Assembly (NCBI GenBank): GCA_954871525.1
Contig: OX940862.1
Coordinates: 44,509,732-44,573,731, forward strand
Reading direction: 5' to 3'
Length of the DNA stretch: 64,000 nt
DNA from: Parietaria judaica
Lineage: Eukaryota; Streptophyta; Magnoliopsida; Rosales; Urticaceae
Part shown: one piece after another, positions 57,676 through 64,000 of the stretch
How the letters are laid out: every line of letters begins with the position of its first letter
Numbering within the stretch: the first letter of the stretch is position 1
Translations under genes and position numbers: made by a program
The notes under the pieces: model-generated
The model's input: the letters and a program-made list of their open reading frames with translations, nothing else
What the model was told of the DNA's origin: nothing
Database searches by the model: none

Positions 57676-58200
57676 ATTCAAGTAGTAGCTAACATTCCTA
57701 AATATATATTTGACTCGTTTCTAAAAATTCATAAACATCAAATAACTCAAGCCAACAAATACATTTCAATGCAAACATTCAAGACAACAAAAGCATAAAA
57801 ACAACATTTCATGGCAAACATGAAAGACAACAAAAGCATAAAAACATTTCATGGCAAACACTAACAAAATGCAATACATATGTATTTTTGAATTCAGATA
57901 GGATTCTAACGAGTTAGGGAACGGGGTAGGACTTAGCTTGTTGAAGAAACAAGATGAAGCACACCTCAACGGAGTTAGGGCACGGCAAGGATACGTCGGC
58001 GGCGGAGCACGGCGGTGAACGGTGGAGCACGGCGGATTACGGCGGGGCATGGCGGAGCACGGCGACGGCGATGTTATGGGAGAAAATAGAAGAGAGAGAG
58101 GAAGAAGAGAGAAGAGAGAAGAGAGGAGAGTTATAGAAAAAGAGGGAAGGAATAGGGCTGAAATGTGGTAAAAATGGAGGGAAACATGTTAAAATCGAAT
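57676..58200 (-). promoter_or_regulatory. Leader and probable promoter of the TNP1-like gene
   Basis: On the minus strand, a CT-rich start (CTCTCTCTTCTATTTTCTCC, near 58110-58080) is followed by a GC-rich stretch of CGCCGTGCTCCGC-type repeats (58070-57970) and then AT-rich sequence with a direct repeat (AAAACATTTCATGGCAAACA, near 57800-57860). It looks like a 5' UTR, possibly with an intron. The 94-codon frame within it is not recognisable. Confidence 0.4.
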
Positions 58201-58265
58201 AAAAAATTCAAAAACGGCTTTGGACAACGGAAAAACGCAATCGTTGTCTAAAAATCCCGATACAT

Positions 58266-59274
58266 GCCGCGGCTTGAACTTAAGCTGCCGCGACGTAGTC
58301 CTACGTGAAAAAATACACGCCAGGGCGTTGTTTATATAAGCCGGGGCACGTTGAGGTTTGAAATAACACCGACTCTGTATAATTTTGGGATTTAAATACG
58401 CCACGGCATGAAATAAATGAGCCGGGGCTCGTACAGGTACACCGCGGCAGTTACATACTATACCGCGGCATACACCTCGTCCTTCCGGTCATGCCATGGC
58501 CTATTTTCGTACGCCGCGGCAAGATTTGGCCTCGAGAAAGCACGCTCTCTGTATAATTTGTACACAATTTATGCTGCGGCACCATATATGCTCGCCGAGG
58601 CTTTATGTACTCATGCCAAGGTGTATATATACTAAAGTCACGGCGTTATGTTGAATTTACCTATGTACCCTATGCTAAATACGAAACTCGCCACGGCTTG
58701 TCTTGAAACGCCGCAGCATTTTGTATCTCGTATGAAACGCGCCGTGGCACGTTCTTAACCAGGCCGCGGCACGTTAAGATTTAACTTAACACAGACTCTT
58801 TGATATTTTGGTATGTAAATACGCCGCAGCACAAAAATCAAAGAGCCGAGGATCGTCTTTTAACGCCGCGGCATGTGTGACATTACCGCGGCATATCCGG
58901 ATTTAACGCGCGCGTAAAAATTTGGTTTGGTGTATGTGCTTATTTGTCTAAGAATGCCGCGGCGTTGTTGTACTACGCCTCGGCCTTTCTGGCATGCCAA
59001 GGCCTATTCTTTGTACGCCGTGGCATTTCTTTGCCTTTAGAAAACGCATGCTCTCTGTATAATTTCTATGCGATATATGCCGCGGCATGAACGAAATACG
59101 CTGAGGCTTTAAGTACATATGCCAAGGCGTCGGTATGTATAAGCCGCGGTGTCCCTTTGAATTCACGTATATACCCTCTGCCTTATGCAACTCGCCGTGG
59201 CCTATTTGAGAAACGCCGCGGCATTATATTCTCGTATGAAACGGGCCGCGGCACTTCCTTAAAAGGCCGCGGTA
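58266..59274. repeat. CCGCGG-centred interspersed repeat array, left
   Basis: About thirty copies of GCCGCGGCAT or close variants (GCCACGGC, GCCGAGGC, GCCATGGC, GCCAAGGC) occur every 20-35 bases, in a background of otherwise AT-rich sequence; CTCTGTATAATTT recurs at about 58370, 58547 and 59050. The same motif and the CTCTGTATAATTT phrase form the array at 63009-63530. CACTA elements carry subterminal repeats of this kind as transposase-binding sites; the two arrays bracket the tnp2 gene. Confidence 0.88.
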
Positions 59275-59484
59275 TTAAGTACAAAATGAACCAAATTTAC
59301 ATTTATTTAACAAACTTATTTATAAAAACAATTGTTCAATCAATTTCCAAACAGTAAAATTTTAAGAGACAACTAATTGAAAAATAATTGTTCAATCAAT
59401 TTCCAATTAAATAAACATGATAACTAATTGTTCATACATGAAAAACAAGATCGAAATATAACATTATTACAATAAAATTATTAT

Positions 59485-62276
59485 TCAATCAATTTCCAAT
59501 GCCGGGATATCTCGACGTAGCAAAAACGAAACATCATCATCATCAACGTCTTCAAACGATTGTAGCCCGTTGGAAAATGGTGCAATGGTAGTGATGTCTT
59601 CAACTTCTTCATTCGATTCTTCTACATTTCTCGCATTCACATGCACGACGAGAGATAATTCTTGATCGACCGGGTCCGAGACATAAAACACTTGAGATGC
59701 TTGGGATGCCAACATGAATGAATCATTGGCATAACTCATCCGTTCGAAGTCAACAACAGTAACTCCATCATTGGCAACTTTGACGTGGTTGTTGTCCGCC
59801 CATTTCCACTTAAACAATCCAACTCGCAAACCACAATAATCGAGCTCCCAAATATCTTCTACATAGCCAAAATAGCTCATAAAAGCTTGTTTTGGATTTT
59901 TATCCTTGGCCGACGCAACATGGACTCCTTCCGCAAAGAATGTAACACCACTATTTTGTACGGGGTGTTTTTCGTCCCTTTCCCTTGTGTAAAACGTGTA
60001 CCCGTTAACGTACCATGACGTGTACCTGGTAACTACTTGTGAAGGCCCGCTAGAGATCTTCAATAATGTATCATCTAAATTCTTTCTTCTTGCATAACAA
60101 TATTCATCGATCCACTTTGCAAACGTACGGTTATGCTCTTCTTTTAGCCATTTTTCATTTTTTGACTTTTTCGGATAAGTAGACCTTAACTCATTCATAT
60201 GCACATCGATAAAGGGTTCCACGACGTCTAAATTGTGCAACACATGGAGAACGGCTTGCTCCCATTCTTTTCGGTTGACAGTTGAAGGATTTGCTGTGCA
60301 AAATAAAATAAATATTATATTCAACACGTAATCTAAATATTAACATCGTATTTATTTATAAAAAAATTATAATAATTACCTGCAGATAAGCTTTTGGATT
60401 CCGCTTTGGCTAATTTTGGAACACCAATTGGCCGAGTTCTCGGGAAATACTCTACACAAAATTCAACCGACTCTTCTGCCATATATCCTTCGACAATGCT
60501 CCCTTCTGATCGATTGTAATTCTTCACGTACCCTTTCAAGACTTTCATATACCGTTCAATTGGATACATCCACCGTAGAAATATAGGTCCACATAACTTC
60601 ACTTCCCGTACTAGGTGAACGGTTAAGTGAATCATGATGTCAAAAAATGAGGGTGGAAAGAACATCTCGAACATACATAGGGTTTATACTAAGTCTGCTT
60701 GCAACTCGTCAAGACCTTCAACCTTAATAGTTTTGGAGCAAATTTTGTTGAAAAATTCACATAACTTTGAAATTGCGAACCGAAATTCCTTTGGCAAAAA
60801 CCCTCGCAATGCAAGAGGCAATATTTGTTGAAGCAACATATGAAAATCGTGAGTCTTCATTCCGATAAGTCTCAAATCTTTCATAGATACAAACCTCTTG
60901 TAGTTCGAAGAATGACCTTCGGGAACTTTTATCGCCGCAAGCCATCCACAAAGCTTCCTTCGCTCCGCTCTCGATAAAGTGTGGACAGCCGGTGGTAGTA
61001 ATGTCTTCTTTCCAGCCATTTTAGGATGCAAATCCGGTCTTATACCCAATTCAACGAGATCTTGTCGAGCATTTTTCCCGTCTTTTGTTTTATTTGGATC
61101 GTCAAGAAATATACCAACAATCGCTTCACATACATTTTTTTCAATGTGCATAACGTCCAAACAATGTCGAACGTAATGCGTCTTCCAATACGGGAGCTCG
61201 TAGAAGATTGATACTTTTTTGAACGGTCTATCTTCAAATTTCTTTTGCTTCCTCTTACCACTCGACGTTCTTTTTCCAAGCACTTCATAAGTCTCTTCAC
61301 AAATCAGTTTATAGACATCTTCACCGTTCAAAATTTTTGGAGGAGGCCGATGCTCTTGATGTCCATTAAACTTTTTTTCTTTCTTTCTGTACGGGTGATC
61401 TCTCGGTAAAAATCTCCTATGGTAGAGAAAAACTGTTTTCTTCCCATGTTTCAACCGGATTGAAGATGTATTTTTGATGCAGACTGGACAGCCAATAGAA
61501 CATTTCACTGAGTAACCAGACAAGTTTCCGTAAGCCGGGAAGTCATTGATTGTCCACATTATTAATGCTTTCAAATTGAACACTTCGCGTCGGTAAGCAT
61601 CGTTGATCTCAATTATTTCGTTCCACATCATCTTTAGATCATCGAACAAAGGTGCCAAGTAGACGTCGATGTCATTTTCTGGTTGGCTCGGTCTCGAAAT
61701 TAAAAGAGTCAACATCAAGAACTTCCGCTTCATACACAACTTCAGAGGAAGATTGTAGTTGCTAAGTATTACCGGCCAAACACTATAGCGACTACTCATG
61801 TTACCAAAAGGATTCATCCCGTCTGTTGTCAAACCGAGACGCAAATTCCTGGGTTCTGAGTTGAATTCCAGATACCGAGTATCAAAACTTTTCCACTGTG
61901 AAGCATCACAAGGGTGTCTTAAAATGCCATCATTTCTCAGATTTTGAGTGCCAAACCATGTTCTCCGCATGATTAATATTGTTAAACATGCGTTTGAGGC
62001 GGGTGAATGGGGGAATGTATCATAATACTTTCTGCGAACCCCCTTTGATACCATCATGTGACTCCTTTCCTGTCTTTCACCTTGACCCATTGCACAGTGG
62101 ACATTCACTTAATTCTGTATGCTCGTTCCTATACAGTACGCAATCTTTTGGACATGCATGAAACTTTTCAAACTTTAAACCTAACAATCCCACTGTCTTT
62201 TTTGCCGCATATATTCCTGTCGGAACTTTATTACCGGCCATCAACGTTTCACGAAGGAGTTCCAACAATTGCGTAA
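59485..62276 (-). pseudogene. CACTA tnp2 transposase (Transposase_21, DUF4218, DUF4216), broken
   Basis: N-terminal block (62268-62077): LLELLRETLMAGNKVP and FHACPKDCVLYRNEH, ended by TGA at 62077-62079 where Trp is likely. After a frameshift near 62030 comes Transposase_21: RLGLTTDGMNPFGNMSSRYS, YLAPLFDDLKMMWNEI, LIMWTINDFPAYGNLSGYS, SIGCPVC and HCLDVMHIEKNVCE. DUF4218 follows (FPPSFFDIMIHLTVHLVREV, GPIFLRWMYPIERYMKVLK), interrupted by TAA at 60684-60686. A GT-AG intron (60379-60294) leads to DUF4216 (DVVEPFIDVHMNEL, GYVEDIWELDYCGLRVGLFK). tnp2 is the cutting enzyme of CACTA elements. Fragments of its start appear upstream to about 62420 in other frames. Confidence 0.9.
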
Positions 62277-62620
62277 AGCTAGAATTTGTCCAAAAACCCT
62301 ATTTTCGTTGTGTTACTCCCATCATACAAAGGCGCTTCGAAATCCCCCACCATCGACTCTAATAATTGCAGTCTTCCCACAAAATTATAGTCGATCACAA
62401 TTTTCTTCATCGTGGCAGACAAATTTCCAGATAAAGTATGAGCGGAATAGCTCGACTCAAAATTTTGATAAGAACACTAAATGCAAATGGTGCGGACTAT
62501 TGTTTGTTCTTCCCTACCTAGTACAAGAAATCTATTCGCTTCGTGCTCATGCCGTGCGTTGTCGTAGAAAACATTGTATTTAAATATTTATTATTTTACG
62601 ATTTTTAATTGTATTGTTAT
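62277..62620. other. Degenerate upstream part of tnp2
   Basis: On the minus strand, pieces such as FEAPLYDGSNTTKIGFLDKF match the region before the tnp2 N-terminal block, in shifted frames with stops. Upstream of about 62420 I recognise nothing. The 104-codon plus-strand frame 62269-62583 ends with a CKWCG and RAHAVRC pattern that resembles a zinc finger but has no support. Confidence 0.4.
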
Positions 62621-62639
62621 TATTATGTGACAAATGTAG

Positions 62640-62830
62640 CTTTAAATTGTGATGGAGTTGTAATGTGGCACTTATCATAATGTACTTGTAATGTGTTGTA
62701 ATGTGGTACTTGAAATGTGTTGCAATGTGGTACTTATCATAATGTACTTGTAATGTGTTGTAATGTGGTACTAGTAATGTTTTGTAATGTGGTACTTTTC
62801 ATAAGTGGTACTTGTAATGTGGAATTATTG
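62640..62830. repeat. Short tandem repeat around AATGTGGTACTT
   Basis: TGTAATGTGGTACTT and ATCATAATGTACTTGTAATG alternate about seven times with varying spacing between tnp2 and the right CCGCGG array. No coding frame. Confidence 0.8.
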
Positions 62831-63008
62831 ATGATAATCATGTATTTATAATATAAACATATGTATTCATAGCTCTATATATTTTATAATTAATCACATA
62901 TGTATTCTTACATATTTGTATGAAACACGTAATAATTATAGTTTAATTTTATGGGTTTAAAGTTTAGGGTTTTAAGTTTAGGAAATATTATAAAAATTAA
63001 TTCATAAC

Positions 63009-63530
63009 GCCGCGGCGTATTGTTAATAAGCCATGGCATGACCTATTGAACCATGGCAAATAACCGTAGTCGAAATTACGCCACGGCATGTTGAAAAATA
63101 TGCATCGGCCTTTAGACAAGTGCCGCGGCAGAATCGTAGTAACGCCGCGGCATTTAATGACTTACAGAATCCATGCTCTCTGTATAATTTGAAACAACAT
63201 ATATGCCTCGGCATGGTATCAGCAAGCCATGGCTTCCTAGGCCATGCCAAGGCATGGGTAACATAATGCCGCGACTTATCTCTTCTGTTTACCAATATAC
63301 CCTCATAATTATGCAACTCGCTGGGGCCTTTTTTGATGATGCCGCGGCGAGTTGCGTAATCCAGAGGGTTCATTGTTTATTATAATAATTGTAAAGTTTA
63401 GGGTAAAATAGTAAGAATTAATAATACGCCGCGGCTTATTATGAAGAAGCCACGGCTCTATGTCAAACGTTAGATATATCCGTTGCAGAAACTTAAGATG
63501 CCGCGGCATATGTTATCCATGCCGCGGCTT
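63009..63530. repeat. CCGCGG-centred interspersed repeat array, right
   Basis: About seventeen copies of the GCCGCGGC family in 520 bases, plus one CTCTGTATAATTT at 63178. It mirrors the array at 58266-59274 and lies upstream of tnp2, consistent with the 5' subterminal region of a CACTA element. I found no CACTA/CACTG terminus in the remaining 470 bases. Confidence 0.88.
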
Positions 63531-63735
63531 TCTGTCGCTGACACAAAAACGGCTAGTTTTTTTTTCACCCGAATTATTTCCCCACAACGGTAATAAACGG
63601 CTATATTTGTCAAAATAATGTTAAAAACGTAAAATTCACACAAATCTTCTATTTAAACCTATACTTGCGCACATTTTATTCTATTATTAACCAAATCTAT
63701 CCTTAGATTCAAAAATATCATCACTTTTCTTAGTT

Positions 63736-64000
63736 ATGGATGATCCGTCTCGTTTCGGTTTGTCATTGGAATATCACCAATTCTTTGTCGTGTTTTCCTC
63801 TTCCTCTTCCAACGATGATGATAGTTTTTCCATGGAAACAAGTTCCAATAATACTATTGTCATCTCCTCCGACGACACCGAGGAGTTTGAAATGCCTCCG
63901 AATCCAACTCTAAATCGGACCTCTTGTGGCGGTGGGCCACGACCGACGAGGGGCCGTGGGCGTGGGCGTGGACGTGGTAGGCCACCGTCTTTACTATGGG
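63736..64000 (+). CDS. Start of unknown protein with Arg-Gly / AT-hook-like stretch (runs off window)
   Basis: ATG at 63736 opens 88 codons with no stop before the window ends. It reads MDDPSRFGLSLEYHQF, then a Ser/Asp-rich stretch, then PPNPTLNRTSCGG and an Arg-Gly repeat ending GRGRGRPP, the core shape of an AT-hook. I do not recognise the family. It lies 200 bases beyond the right CCGCGG array and points away from tnp2. It could be a further CACTA-encoded gene or a host gene; a minor-groove binder next to AT-rich transposon ends would make sense but is speculation. Confidence 0.45.
   Translation, partial: MDDPSRFGLSLEYHQFFVVFSSSSSNDDDSFSMETSSNNTIVISSDDTEEFEMPPNPTLNRTSCGGGPRPTRGRGRGRGRGRPPSLLW

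Noticed and set aside
62269..62583. Plus-strand frame ending with CKWCG and RAHAVRC, like a BED-type zinc finger
   Set aside because: The spacing of a real finger is not convincing and the opposite strand holds decayed tnp2 sequence.
63530..64000. CACTA terminus beyond the right array
   Set aside because: No CACTA/CACTG inverted terminus pairing with anything left of 58.2 kb could be found.

Overview
This window is nuclear DNA of a flowering plant, most likely a eudicot. The grounds are a 14-exon NHX-type antiporter gene with GT-AG introns, LTR elements primed by initiator tRNA-Met, and plant-type PIF/Harbinger, CACTA and L1 elements. Species cannot be told. Only one host gene is recognisable, a vacuolar Na+/H+ antiporter (NHX1-4 class) on the minus strand, present twice. 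Nearly everything else is transposable-element DNA nested up to four levels deep.

Layout. 1-1470 is the tail of a segment that recurs at 54782-56251: a fragment of an old LTR element (called E0 here) fused to the 3' end of a CACTA gene. 1471-3108 is an old L1 fragment and 3109-5850 a solo LTR with perfect 5-bp target duplication. 6606-18733 and 18731-30848 are a direct tandem duplication of about 12.12 kb. Each copy holds NHX, two MITEs, the E0 minisatellite, the 5' LTR and gag of a Ty1/copia element, and an intact PIF/Harbinger transposase inserted in that LTR. The copia element continues from copy 2 to its 3' LTR at 37102-37485; a second, inverted solo LTR (30725-33491) sits in its gag. 37730-53849 is a third solo LTR split by a Ty3/gypsy element (38175-45313, itself carrying a fourth solo LTR at 39125-41340) and by a nearly complete L1 (47545-53604, 13-bp target duplication). 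53850-55700 is E0 again. 55647-63540 is CACTA material: a Transposase_24-type gene, a tnp2 transposase gene, and two arrays of a CCGCGG-centred repeat. A new plus-strand reading frame opens at 63736 and runs off the end.

History read from target-site duplications: E0 was present first; the copia element (TSD acgag) and a large solo LTR (TSD gacag) entered it; Harbinger (TSD TAA) entered the copia LTR, a MITE entered Harbinger, a solo LTR (TSD gaagg) entered copia gag, gypsy (TSD caatg) and L1 entered the large LTR, and another solo LTR (TSD gtatg) entered gypsy gag. The NHX-Harbinger-copia block was then duplicated in tandem across a 4-bp ATAT microhomology. The repeat at the left edge suggests a second, outer tandem duplication of 54.78 kb, which would give at least four NHX genes if it is real and not a haplotype-assembly artefact.

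No tRNA, rRNA or CRISPR was seen. The two NHX copies encode, as far as I can compare, the same 527-residue protein.
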